A stretch of 26,844 bases of DNA from Candidatus Onthomorpha intestinigallinarum (GTDB taxonomy: Bacteria > Bacteroidota > Bacteroidia > Bacteroidales > P3): positions 1 through 26,844 of the forward strand of contig DXGG01000132.1 in NCBI GenBank assembly GCA_019114015.1, in the 5' to 3' direction. The notes under the pieces are model-generated. The model did not search any database. It was given only the letters and a program-made list of their open reading frames with translations, and was not told where the DNA came from. Below are positions 16,866 to 25,009 of this stretch, in pieces. The translations under genes were made by a program, and so were the position numbers. Position 1 is the stretch's first letter. Each line of letters starts with the position of its first letter.

Positions 16866-17864
16866 TTATTTCGGCAAGGCCTTGAAACCTCTTCCGAGGA
16901 TCTCACTGCTGTCTATGACGTTTATGAAAGCATTGGGATCTATTGAGCGTATGCCGGATTTAAGTTTCACGAATTCGGCTCTTGAAACAGTGGTGTAAAT
17001 CACATCCCTTTCAGAACCCTTGTACATTCCCACTCCCTTAAAGCAAGTGCCGCCGCGGTTCAGGTCATTTATTATGGCGTCTCTCACCTCATCGTATTTG
17101 TCCGTCACAATGAATATGGTCTTGTATGTCTTCAGTCCGTCTACCACTATATCTATTATTTTGCCTTCTATCACTATAAGCAATATGGAGTATGCAGGAA
17201 GTCTCAAGTCCGGTGAAATAAGCAATGTAGAAAGGGCTATGCAGGAATCGACTATTATTACCAGTGTGCCGAGTGATATTCCGGAGTATTTGTTTATTAT
17301 CATCGATATTATGTCGCTTCCTCCGGAGGTTGCACCCGATTTGAATATCATTCCTATGCCTATACCGTACAGAAGACCCGCCAACAAGGTGTTGAGCAAA
17401 TAATCGGGAAGGAAATAATCGCTTGTGTTGGTTATCATTATTGCATCGGTCGGCAGATTGGACGAATCGGAGAATATCTCGCCTATGTGTATTAGCGGAA
17501 CGTAACCCCAATATGTTTCTATAAAGTGTGTGAAAATCCAGCCGAGGGCAATGGATACAATCGTCTTTACTCCGAATTTGGGTCCGAGAATAATGCTTCC
17601 TATAACCAACAGAGGAATTTCCATTGCCATCAGGAATATTGTCAAAGGCGTACCGGTCAATGCGGTCAATACGTTTGCCAGACCGTACACTCCTCCGGGT
17701 GCGAGGTGATATGGCATGGCGAACATGACATCGGCAAGCACGAATAGAAACGTACCGAAAAATATGTACGCATAGGATTTGAACCATTGTTTTGAAAAAA
17801 CCTTCTCGTTCGGGTCCACAAGCTGGCCGAACCAGTTCTTCAGGGCGTTCTGTTTTTGTGTCAT
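16866..17864 (-). CDS. YitT-family integral membrane protein
   Basis: A 332-residue protein of the YitT (DUF161 plus DUF2179) family. Roughly five to six membrane segments occupy residues 25-235, with the recurrent family motifs AMPYHLAPGGVYGLANVL, GPKFGVKTIVS and GATSGGSDIISMIINKY. The C-terminal cytoplasmic DUF2179 domain runs from about residue 240 and includes GGTCFKGVGMYKGSERDVI and ends with VIDSSEILGRGFK. The transport or signalling role of the family is not established. The ATG at 17864 is chosen because the promoter at 17898-17927 would place transcription inside the 24-codon extension that starts at 17936. Confidence 0.92.
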   Translation of the reverse strand: MTQKQNALKNWFGQLVDPNEKVFSKQWFKSYAYIFFGTFLFVLADVMFAMPYHLAPGGVYGLANVLTALTGTPLTIFLMAMEIPLLVIGSIILGPKFGVKTIVSIALGWIFTHFIETYWGYVPLIHIGEIFSDSSNLPTDAIMITNTSDYFLPDYLLNTLLAGLLYGIGIGMIFKSGATSGGSDIISMIINKYSGISLGTLVIIVDSCIALSTLLISPDLRLPAYSILLIVIEGKIIDIVVDGLKTYKTIFIVTDKYDEVRDAIINDLNRGGTCFKGVGMYKGSERDVIYTTVSRAEFVKLKSGIRSIDPNAFINVIDSSEILGRGFKALPK

Positions 17865-17897
17865 GATTTTTATTTGTTTGTGAAAAATTTGAGGTTG

Positions 17898-17927
17898 CAA
17901 AGGTAATACTTTTTTCCTTACGTACAA
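17898..17927 (-). promoter_or_regulatory. Promoter for the YitT-family gene
   Basis: On the minus strand TTG (17927-17925), a 19-base spacer and TACCTTTG (17905-17898). The predicted leader is about 27 bases, which supports the ATG at 17864. Confidence 0.65.
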
Positions 17928-17953
17928 GGATAGCAATTTGGGTGAAAGCGGTG

Positions 17954-17981
17954 TTGTTTCTAAAATAAATTAGTATCTTTG
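17954..17981 (+). promoter_or_regulatory. Promoter for glyA
   Basis: TATCTTTG at 17974-17981 matches TAnnTTTG. The nearest upstream TTG (17954-17956) is 17 bases away, slightly short of the usual spacing. Transcription would start near 17988, about 32 bases before the ATG. Confidence 0.6.
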
Positions 17982-18019
17982 CAGACATGTTTTTTGATTA
18001 AAATAAATATAGTTCAGAT

Positions 18020-19300
18020 ATGACAAGAGACACACAAATCTTCGACCTTATAAAGAAGGAAAGAGAAAGACAGACAAAAGGAATTGAATTGATAGCTTCC
18101 GAGAACTTTGTTTCGGATCAGGTTATGGAAGCTATGGGCAGCGTGATGACCAACAAGTATGCCGAAGGTTATCCGGGAAAAAGATATTACGGAGGCTGTC
18201 AGATAGTAGATCAAAGCGAGCAATTGGCAATAGACAGAGCGAAGCAGTTGTTCGGTGCATGCTGGGCGAATGTTCAGCCGCATTCCGGTGCTCAGGCCAA
18301 CATGGCTGTATTTTTTGCATGCCTTAATCCCGGCGATACTTTTATGGGATTGGACTTGAATCATGGCGGCCATCTTTCACACGGTTCTCCGGTGAACATA
18401 TCTGGCACTTATTTCAAGCAGGTTGCCTATGGTGTGAGCGAAGAGACGGGACGAATCGACTATGATATGATGGAAAGGGTTGCAAGAGAGCATAAACCCA
18501 AATTGATTATAGGTGGAGCGAGTGCATATTCGAGAGATTTCGACTGGAAGAGAATGAGGGCTTTGGCCGATGAGATAGGTGCAATACTTATGGGCGACAT
18601 ATCGCATCCTGCAGGCCTTATAGCGAAGGGTGAATTGAATAACGCAGTGGAATATTGCCACATTGTTACCACTACCACACACAAGACACTTCGCGGACCG
18701 AGAGGCGGTATGATTCTTATGGGAAAGGATTTTCCTAATCCTATGGGAAAGACTACTCCTAAGGGAGAGATAAAGATGATGAGTGCTGTTTTGGATTCAG
18801 CTGTTTTCCCAGGTTGTCAGGGAGGTCCTTTGGAACATGTCATAGCTGCAAAGGCTGTTGCTTTCGGAGAAGCCTTGACGGAGGATTATGCAAGGTATAT
18901 CAAGCAGGTTAGAAAGAATGCGGCGGCAATGGCCGAGGCTTTCGTAAAGAGAGGTTACAAGGTTATATCCAATGGAACGGACAATCATTTGATGTTGATA
19001 GACCTGAGGACCAAGTTCCCTGAGCTTACCGGAAAGGTGGCCGAGAACACTCTTGTGAAGGCAGACATAACAATAAACAAAAACATGGTTCCTTTCGATT
19101 CCCGCTCGCCATTCCAGACTTCAGGTATACGTGTGGGAACTCCTGCGATAACTACAAGAGGTTTGAAGGAGGATGAGATGGATGCGATTGTGGGAATGAT
19201 AGATGCTATCTTGTCCGACGTTAACAACGAGTCCTTGATAGAGGAAACGCGCAAGAAAGTCAATGCAATGATGGAGAACCGTCCTTTGTTTGCCTGGTAG
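18020..19300 (+). CDS. glyA: Serine hydroxymethyltransferase
   Basis: A 426-residue PLP enzyme that converts serine and tetrahydrofolate to glycine and 5,10-methylenetetrahydrofolate, the main one-carbon source of the cell. The PLP-binding lysine is in VTTTTHKTLRGPRGG (Lys222). Other family blocks are ELIASENFVS (23-32), NKYAEGYPGKRYYGG (45-59), NVQPHSGAQAN and GDISHPAGLIA, and the length matches the bacterial enzyme. Single gene with its own promoter and a G+C-rich terminator. The folate polyglutamylation gene folC begins at the right edge of the window but is not linked in an operon. Confidence 0.98.
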   Translation: MTRDTQIFDLIKKERERQTKGIELIASENFVSDQVMEAMGSVMTNKYAEGYPGKRYYGGCQIVDQSEQLAIDRAKQLFGACWANVQPHSGAQANMAVFFACLNPGDTFMGLDLNHGGHLSHGSPVNISGTYFKQVAYGVSEETGRIDYDMMERVAREHKPKLIIGGASAYSRDFDWKRMRALADEIGAILMGDISHPAGLIAKGELNNAVEYCHIVTTTTHKTLRGPRGGMILMGKDFPNPMGKTTPKGEIKMMSAVLDSAVFPGCQGGPLEHVIAAKAVAFGEALTEDYARYIKQVRKNAAAMAEAFVKRGYKVISNGTDNHLMLIDLRTKFPELTGKVAENTLVKADITINKNMVPFDSRSPFQTSGIRVGTPAITTRGLKEDEMDAIVGMIDAILSDVNNESLIEETRKKVNAMMENRPLFAW

Positions 19301-19337
19301 GAATCATAAAGTTGTTCTCAATGATAAATAATAAATG

Positions 19338-19374
19338 ATGGGGCGGCCGCTTTTGCAGTCGCCCCATTTTTTTT
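19338..19374 (+). terminator. Terminator after glyA
   Basis: Stem ATGGGGCG (19338-19345) with CGCCCCAT (19360-19367), extended by partial pairing in the loop, then an uninterrupted T tract. Confidence 0.9.
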
Positions 19375-19376
19375 GC

Positions 19377-20597
19377 TCAGTCGAACTTGATGCTTTGTAT
19401 CGGACTTATTCTGCTTATGCTTCTGGCAGGAATGAGCAAGGCGAGTGAACATATTATCATGCTTGCGACATTTACCGTGATTATCCGCCACGGATCCATT
19501 TCTATTGGAACGCTGTCAAGGTAATAACTTTCCTGATCCAGTCCGATAAGCCTGAAGCGGTTTTGCAGATACATTATGCCAAGGGCCAGGGCATTTCCCA
19601 AAAGCATTGCTTTGATTGTTATGTTGACCGTCTTGTACATGTAGATTTTTATGATGCTTGAAGTGCTTGCCCCAAGACTTTTAAGTATGCCTATGTGTTG
19701 TGTTTGTTCGAAAGTCATTGTCAACAGTGTAGAGCATGCGGTTATTATGGTTACCAATGTCATCAATATCAGTATTATTATGACATTGGAATCCAACAAA
19801 TCGAGCCAGGCAAACAGATTCGGCTCCATATCTTCTATGGTTGCAACGGTTTTGTCCTGTGATAGCATATGATATATGCTTTGGGCGGATGATTGCAGTT
19901 TGGAGAAGTCTTTGAGTTTTACTTCATAACCGCTGTATTGAGATTCTTGCCATTTGTTCAACTGTTGTATTACCGATGCATTGCAGATGACGAACTGATC
20001 ATCGTAGTCTCCAAGACCTGTCTGATAGATTCCTGCAACTCTGAACGGTCTTACTCTGTAATTCCCTTCTATGAAGAAATAGACCCTTAGCTTGTCCCCG
20101 GTTTTAAGCAGCATTTTGTCCGCTATGTTTTTTGAGATGAGAACATCCTGTCTTGAATCGTTTTTTTTGTAATCGGGTATTTCGCCCTCCAACAGATGTT
20201 GCCTGAAAAATTCTGAGTCGAAGTTTGGGGCAACGCCTTTGAGCAAAACTCCATGGAAGTCTTTTTCCGTCTTTATCGACCCTGCCATAAGAGTGTAAGG
20301 CTCCAGTCGCTTTACATTTTCAATGGACAATATGTCCTTTTTTTCATTTGGAGAAAGCGTGAAAGGTATTGCGGCATCGCCATAGTTGATTGTATAAGGC
20401 AAAAGATGAATGTGTGAGGTAAATCCCGTTATTTTTTCTTTTATCTGGTTTTTAAATCCTTCGAGTACTCCGACTGAAACCAACATGACGGCTATGGAAA
20501 GAGCTATGCTTACGGTTGCAATCTTGACTATCGGACGGGAGAATATTCTTCCTTCCTGTTTAAGCAGGCGTTCGGCTACAAAAAATTCGAAATTCAT
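19377..20597 (-). CDS. LolC/LolE-like ABC transporter permease
   Basis: A 406-residue FtsX/MacB-type permease. The N-terminus (FFVAERLLKQEGRIFSRPIVKIA) leads into the first membrane segment (residues about 24-46), followed by a large periplasmic MacB-like domain and three C-terminal segments. The FtsX core motif MTFEQTQHIGILKSLGAS precedes the second segment, and the protein ends RSISRISPIQSIKFD, like LolC/E. In Gram-negative bacteria these permeases pair with the LolD ATPase to release lipoproteins from the inner membrane. No ATPase gene is adjacent. The gene follows the ligase-like gene by 24 bases and may be co-transcribed, but it has its own -7 element right at the start codon. Confidence 0.9.
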   Translation of the reverse strand: MNFEFFVAERLLKQEGRIFSRPIVKIATVSIALSIAVMLVSVGVLEGFKNQIKEKITGFTSHIHLLPYTINYGDAAIPFTLSPNEKKDILSIENVKRLEPYTLMAGSIKTEKDFHGVLLKGVAPNFDSEFFRQHLLEGEIPDYKKNDSRQDVLISKNIADKMLLKTGDKLRVYFFIEGNYRVRPFRVAGIYQTGLGDYDDQFVICNASVIQQLNKWQESQYSGYEVKLKDFSKLQSSAQSIYHMLSQDKTVATIEDMEPNLFAWLDLLDSNVIIILILMTLVTIITACSTLLTMTFEQTQHIGILKSLGASTSSIIKIYMYKTVNITIKAMLLGNALALGIMYLQNRFRLIGLDQESYYLDSVPIEMDPWRIITVNVASMIICSLALLIPARSISRISPIQSIKFD

Positions 20598-20601
20598 GTT
20601 G

Positions 20602-20609
20602 CAAAGATA
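20602..20609 (-). promoter_or_regulatory. -7 element abutting the LolC/E-like start codon
   Basis: The minus strand reads TATCTTTG, four bases before the ATG at 20597. If active, transcription would begin at or next to the start codon and give a leaderless message. No clear -33 box is present. Confidence 0.4.
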
Positions 20610-20612
20610 GTA

Positions 20613-20626
20613 CTTAATCGATTAAG
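20613..20626. repeat. Perfect 14-bp palindrome over the ligase stop codon
   Basis: CTTAATCGATTAAG is a perfect palindrome in the 24-base gap and includes the TAA stop of the ligase-like gene. It could be a protein-binding site or coincidence. Confidence 0.5.
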
Positions 20627-22130
20627 CATGAATCGGTAGAGATCTTTTTTCCATTTCGGTTTTTATGAAGAAAAAGTTCCAAAAACAGAACAGTATTATT
20701 CCTGCCTGATTGTCAAAGGTGTCTTCAGTGAACATTGAAAGAATGAACACCAGGAAGAATACCGAATAATAAGGGTTTTTATTCATGTTCAGTCTGAACA
20801 AAGGATAGAAAAGGAAAATACAAAAGATGATGAATCCCACTATGCCGAAGGTAAGTGTTATTGAGATATACTGATTGTGGCTTTTTAGACCTTCTCCTTG
20901 CAGTTGCGAGTTGTTTTCACGCATTTGTTTTTCTATTTCGCTTGTTGCGTCCCCGGTGCCGACACCGAACAAAATGTTTTGCTTAATTGCTTCAATGCTG
21001 TTGTACCACAAGTCGAGTCTTTGTATTAGTGAAGAACCTTTTACATGTCCTTGTTTTCTGTATGCTTCTATTTCGAAAAATATCTTGTAAAGTCTTTCCT
21101 TTATCGGATTGTTTTCGGCATAAACATAGTTGGGTATGCCGTTTTTTATGTTGGTCAAGTCCGCACTGTCCAGTTGAGACCAACCCTTAAGGTCTTTTGT
21201 GAGGCCTTTTGAATTCAAATACCTTAATGCTATGTCGGTATAAGAATAAGATTCAAATTTGTCATTTTCGGTTTTGCCAAGATATTTTTTTAAACCCATG
21301 TTCAATTGCTCGGCATCGACATTGTCATATATGTAATGTCCGTTTTCTATCATCATTTCCTTTTCTACGCTATCTTTTGGAACGAAGTAATCTTTGGCAT
21401 AAACGGAAATAATATGGATGAAAGGCATTATTAACACAAATGGAATCAAAAAAAATATCAGAGATTTTCTGTTGGTCAGATTGTTTAATCCGTATCTTAT
21501 CGAGAAAAATACTATGATACATAATATCAGACAAATTCCTGTAAGTGATGCAGATATTAAAAGATAAATGCAGAACCAAAGAATGAAGAATATAAGCAAT
21601 GCGATATTTTCTTTCTTCAGGGCTTTATGATTTCTATATGTGTATATGGTCATGAAGCTTACAGCCAATACCAGATTAATTGCAAAACGTATGTGGGAGC
21701 AATATGGCATTATAGTTCTGTAATCTGGATTCTCCGTATTCAGCAGATTGTATACACCTATACATGTCGCTACAAAAAGGGTTAAAATATAGAGAGAAGC
21801 CAATTGTTTCAATGATTTTTCTTTTGGCAAGTCAATCGAAAAAAAATAAAGAGGAAATACAAGGAAAGGAAGTAGTTTGTTTAGTTGTGCTAATGCCGTA
21901 TTGACGTTTTGCGACCATAAGATACCCAAACAGACAAGTATGAAGAAAGACAGGGAAACGATTAAAATGTCTTTTGGAGTTTTCTTCAGAGTTGATTTGG
22001 ATATAAAAACCGTTCTGATAGCCATCATTATCAATGCAAGAGACATGAGAGCATGGGAGAATACCATTCCAATGATTGCAATGGCAACGGTTATTGTGTC
22101 GTAATGTGTCTTTAAATCGCATGTCCTCAC
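20622..22130 (-). CDS. O-antigen ligase-like (Wzy_C) membrane protein
   Basis: A 502-residue polytopic membrane protein with about ten hydrophobic segments and one large extracytoplasmic loop (about residues 245-420). The loop ends with QRLDLWYNSIEAIKQN, FGVGTGDATSE and SHNQYISITLTFGIVG, the Wzy_C signature of O-antigen ligases (WaaL) and polymerases, where the HNxY element is typical. It should join polysaccharide or glycan units to a lipid or protein acceptor in the periplasm. It could instead be a Wzy polymerase or a type IX-related glycan ligase. No glycosyltransferases flank it. The only good start is the GTG at 22130; the next ATG, 21 codons in, would cut the first membrane segment. Confidence 0.83.
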   Translation of the reverse strand: MRTCDLKTHYDTITVAIAIIGMVFSHALMSLALIMMAIRTVFISKSTLKKTPKDILIVSLSFFILVCLGILWSQNVNTALAQLNKLLPFLVFPLYFFSIDLPKEKSLKQLASLYILTLFVATCIGVYNLLNTENPDYRTIMPYCSHIRFAINLVLAVSFMTIYTYRNHKALKKENIALLIFFILWFCIYLLISASLTGICLILCIIVFFSIRYGLNNLTNRKSLIFFLIPFVLIMPFIHIISVYAKDYFVPKDSVEKEMMIENGHYIYDNVDAEQLNMGLKKYLGKTENDKFESYSYTDIALRYLNSKGLTKDLKGWSQLDSADLTNIKNGIPNYVYAENNPIKERLYKIFFEIEAYRKQGHVKGSSLIQRLDLWYNSIEAIKQNILFGVGTGDATSEIEKQMRENNSQLQGEGLKSHNQYISITLTFGIVGFIIFCIFLFYPLFRLNMNKNPYYSVFFLVFILSMFTEDTFDNQAGIILFCFWNFFFIKTEMEKRSLPIHA

Positions 22131-22181
22131 AATTGTGAAAACTGAAAAACAGAACTTTTATTGTCGAAATCGGAACATGGC

Positions 22182-22214
22182 TTGGAAAAATCAAAAAAAT
22201 AATTTCTATATTTG
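22182..22214 (+). promoter_or_regulatory. Promoter for arcC-arcB
   Basis: TTG at 22182-22184, a 22-base spacer and TATATTTG at 22207-22214. Transcription would start near 22221, about 27 bases before the ATG of arcC. This rules out the TTG at 22212 as a start codon. Confidence 0.65.
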
Positions 22215-22247
22215 CAGTTTATTTTTAAAATCATATTACTTCTGAAC

Positions 22248-23183
22248 ATGAAAAAATTGGCAGTAATCGCTTTTGGAGGAAATGCTTTGCTTAGAAGCGG
22301 GCAGAAAGGTACTTATCAGGAACAGATAAAGAATGTAACGGAGACTTGCGACTCTTTGTTAAGTTTATTGAAACAGGACTACAACATAGTTATAGGACAT
22401 GGTAATGGTCCGCAGGTCGGCAATGTAATGTTGCAGCATGAAGCAGGAAAGAAGAAGTTCAATATAGAATCCATGCCTATGGATTTTTGTGTTGCGGAAA
22501 CGCAGGGCTCGATAGGTTATTTGATTGAGCAGGGATTCAGGAATGTTTTTGCAAGGGAAGACATACATCGCAACGTATTGACATTGCTTACACAGGTTGT
22601 TGTGGATAAAAACGACAATGCTTTTCGGAATCCGGTCAAACCGGTCGGACCTTATTATACAAAGGAGGAAGCGGAAACTTTTGCAAAGGAGAACGGCTGC
22701 AAGTATGCAAAGGACTCCAAGAGTGACAAATATAGAAAAGTTGTAGCCTCACCTAAGCCTTTGAAGATAATGAACATAGACATTGTCAAGCAGCTCGCTT
22801 TGGACGGGAACATCGTTGTCACTGTCGGAGGCGGAGGAATACCGGTTGTGGAGGAAAACGGCATAAAAGGTGTGGAGGCCGTGATTGACAAGGATTTGGC
22901 TTCTGCATTGACAGCCGTTGAAATAGGAGCTGATGAGTTTTATATATTGACCGATGTTCCTAAGGTATATATCAATTTCCGCAAGCCGGGAGAATTGGCT
23001 CTTGACGTAATAACCGTAAAACAGGCGGAGGAATATCTGGAACAGGGACAGTTCGGAGAAGGTTCTATGGCTCCCAAGATTAGAGCAGCCTTGCACTTTG
23101 TAAAGAATGGGGGCAAGGAATGTATAATAACGGAAGCAGGCCAGTTGGGTAATTCCAATTGCGGTACAAGGATAATATGGTAG
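22248..23183 (+). CDS. arcC: Carbamate kinase
   Basis: A 311-residue enzyme that transfers the phosphate of carbamoyl phosphate to ADP, giving ATP, carbon dioxide and ammonia. Family motifs are AFGGNALLRSGQKGTY (8-23), GHGNGPQVGN (49-58), VTVGGGGIPVVEENG and GVEAVIDKDLASALTA, and FGEGSMAPKIRAA. The length matches bacterial carbamate kinases. The computed frame begins at a TTG at 22212; the ATG at 22248 gives the normal N-terminus MKKLAVIAFGG. It is followed 83 bases later by catabolic ornithine carbamoyltransferase, so the pair performs the last two steps of the arginine deiminase route. Arginine deiminase is not in the window. Confidence 0.97.
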   Translation: MKKLAVIAFGGNALLRSGQKGTYQEQIKNVTETCDSLLSLLKQDYNIVIGHGNGPQVGNVMLQHEAGKKKFNIESMPMDFCVAETQGSIGYLIEQGFRNVFAREDIHRNVLTLLTQVVVDKNDNAFRNPVKPVGPYYTKEEAETFAKENGCKYAKDSKSDKYRKVVASPKPLKIMNIDIVKQLALDGNIVVTVGGGGIPVVEENGIKGVEAVIDKDLASALTAVEIGADEFYILTDVPKVYINFRKPGELALDVITVKQAEEYLEQGQFGEGSMAPKIRAALHFVKNGGKECIITEAGQLGNSNCGTRIIW

Positions 23184-23266
23184 CATTCATCGATTGTTGA
23201 CAATGTTGTCTTACGGCATAAAAATCAAGAAATAAGGATTTGAAATAACAAATAAACAAACAAGTT

Positions 23267-24268
23267 ATGGCATTCAATTTAAGAAACAGAAACTTTTTGA
23301 AGTTGTTGGATTTCACACCTAAGGAAATTCAATACATGTTGGATTTGGCTCGTGATTTGAAAAGAGCAAAATATGCGGGTACGGAACAACCTACATTAAA
23401 AGGCAAGAACATTGCTTTGATATTCGAGAAAACCTCGACCCGTACAAGATGTGCGTTTGAGGTTGCGGCCTACGACCAAGGTGCACACGTTACATATTTG
23501 GGACCTTCCGGTTCTCAGATAGGAGTGAAGGAGTCCATGAAAGATACGGCTCGTGTATTGGGACGCATGTTTGACGGTATAGAATATCGTGGCTTTGATC
23601 AGGCAACGGTTGAAGAACTTGCTAAATATGCCGGAGTACCTGTATGGAACGGTTTGACCAATGAGTTTCATCCTACGCAGATATTGGCAGACTTCCTTAC
23701 TATGAGCGAACATGTGGACAAACCGTTGCACAAGGTGTCTTATGCTTATTTGGGGGATGCTCGTTTCAACATGGGTAACTCTCTTATGGTCGGAGGTGTA
23801 AAGATGGGTATGGATGTACGTATTGTTGCACCTAAAAAATTACAGCCTTCAAAAGAACTTATAGCTACGTGTAAGGAAATAGCCAAAGAAACAGGTGCAA
23901 CATTGACCGTTACGGATAATGTTGACAAAGGAGTTAAGGGTTGTGATTTTCTTTATACCGATGTTTGGGTATCTATGGGTGAACCTGCCGAGGTTTGGGC
24001 GGAAAGAATAAAACTGTTGAAACCTTATCAGGTAAATAAGGAAACCATGGAGAAAACCGGTAATCCTAAATGCAAGTTCATGCACTGTCTTCCTGCTTAT
24101 CACAATCTTGAAACACAGGTCGGAAGAGACGTACACAAACAATTCGGAATGGATGGATTGGAAGTTACGGAAGATGTGTTCGAATCTGAGAACTCAATAG
24201 TATTTGACGAAGCGGAAAATCGTATGCATACCATCAAGGCTGTGATGGTTGCAACATTGGGAGACTAA
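23267..24268 (+). CDS. arcB: Ornithine carbamoyltransferase, probably catabolic
   Basis: A 333-residue transcarbamoylase. The carbamoyl phosphate loop is STRTR (57-61), with HPTQILAD (135-142). The ornithine-binding DxxxSMG motif is DVWVSMG (232-238), and the catalytic HCLP loop is FMHCLPAYHN (271-280). These are ornithine-type motifs. The N-succinylornithine or N-acetylornithine enzymes used for arginine synthesis in many Bacteroidota have different loops. Length and the arcC neighbour favour the catabolic direction: citrulline plus phosphate to ornithine plus carbamoyl phosphate. I saw no separate promoter in the 83-base gap, so it is likely co-transcribed with arcC. A hairpin terminator lies 22 bases after the stop. 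Confidence 0.95.
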   Translation: MAFNLRNRNFLKLLDFTPKEIQYMLDLARDLKRAKYAGTEQPTLKGKNIALIFEKTSTRTRCAFEVAAYDQGAHVTYLGPSGSQIGVKESMKDTARVLGRMFDGIEYRGFDQATVEELAKYAGVPVWNGLTNEFHPTQILADFLTMSEHVDKPLHKVSYAYLGDARFNMGNSLMVGGVKMGMDVRIVAPKKLQPSKELIATCKEIAKETGATLTVTDNVDKGVKGCDFLYTDVWVSMGEPAEVWAERIKLLKPYQVNKETMEKTGNPKCKFMHCLPAYHNLETQVGRDVHKQFGMDGLEVTEDVFESENSIVFDEAENRMHTIKAVMVATLGD

Positions 24269-24290
24269 AGGTTTTTGAAAGCAATATTTT

Positions 24291-24334
24291 CAAACAGGAC
24301 GGCAACTCATAGTTTGTCGTCTTGTTTGTTTTTT
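24291..24334 (+). terminator. Terminator after arcB, overlapping the end of the AlkD-like gene
   Basis: A stem of about 15 bp with two G-U pairs (CAAACAGGACGGCAA at 24291-24305 with 24314-24328), followed by TTTTTTAT. The right arm is also the last codons of the opposing gene, which ends at 24307. Confidence 0.78.
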
Positions 24335-25008
24335 ATCTTGAGCGTTTTTAGATACGGTTTCATCTCTGGGTTTATCCTGTTGCTTTCTATGGCTTTCTGT
24401 ATGGTTTTGTTGTGTACCCAGTCGTCCAGTCTTTTTTCTTCAAGAAAAACAATGGTCTTTTCGTATTGTTTGCCAAGACTTGTGGCAAAAAACCACGCTT
24501 GCATCATTCTTATGTAATATTCCTTGCTGTGGATGTCGGCTACAAGATTCAACCACTCTTTGTTAAAATATGGTTCGTTCAAAAAATATTTCATAAGAAT
24601 GGACATTCCGAATCTGCAAGTATAGGTCTTTTCGGATGCGATCCATTTGCGTAAAACAGGAACAAGGTTCGGTATGTTTCTGCCTAAAATTTTTGGAGAG
24701 CAGATATCGCAGGTAGCCCAATTGTCTACGTAAGGAAGAAATCTGTCCAATTCTTCTATACACCGCTCGAAATCCTTTATTTGCTCTATCAGAAAGGCAT
24801 GAAGATTGTTTTCTTCAAAATATGTATGAGGCAGGGAGTTTAGAAAACATTCCGTTTCGTTTTTGTTGTATAACCGTTTTGCCAACATTCTCAACGGTAT
24901 GGTACGGATACCTATTATTTTTTCCTTGTTGACATTCGGAACAAGTTTGGCGGTAAATTCTCTGTATTTTTCGTCTTGTAAAGCGAACAGCTCTTTTTGA
25001 ATATCCAT
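24307..25008 (-). CDS. AlkD-like DNA alkylation repair glycosylase
   Basis: A 233-residue, all-helical protein of the AlkC/AlkD HEAT-repeat family, which excises bulky or positively charged N3/N7-alkylpurines without flipping the base. The key residues of Bacillus cereus AlkD (Trp109, Asp113, Arg148, Trp187) have plausible counterparts at Trp97 and Asp101 (VDNWATCD), Arg132 (TCRFGMSILMKYF) and Trp171 (MMQAWFFA). The spacings (4, 31, 39) are close to those of AlkD (4, 35, 39). The C-terminus contains the family block NKTIQKAIESNRI. The gene begins one base after the stop of the DUF3298-type gene, so the two are translationally linked. Its own last codons form part of the arcB terminator. Confidence 0.92.
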   Translation of the reverse strand: MDIQKELFALQDEKYREFTAKLVPNVNKEKIIGIRTIPLRMLAKRLYNKNETECFLNSLPHTYFEENNLHAFLIEQIKDFERCIEELDRFLPYVDNWATCDICSPKILGRNIPNLVPVLRKWIASEKTYTCRFGMSILMKYFLNEPYFNKEWLNLVADIHSKEYYIRMMQAWFFATSLGKQYEKTIVFLEEKRLDDWVHNKTIQKAIESNRINPEMKPYLKTLKIKNKQDDKL

Positions 25009-25009
25009 A

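Noticed and set aside
17089..17988. Minus-strand ORF of 299 residues overlapping the YitT-family gene in another frame
   Set aside because: It is very Arg/His rich, lacks any motif and is contained mostly in a well-supported membrane-protein gene.
22212..22247. TTG-initiated N-terminal extension of carbamate kinase
   Set aside because: The TTG lies within the -7 promoter element and the ATG at 22248 gives the normal family N-terminus.
23184..23266. Possible separate promoter for arcB
   Set aside because: TAAGGATTTG has four bases between TA and TTTG instead of two and no -33 box, so co-transcription with arcC is more likely.
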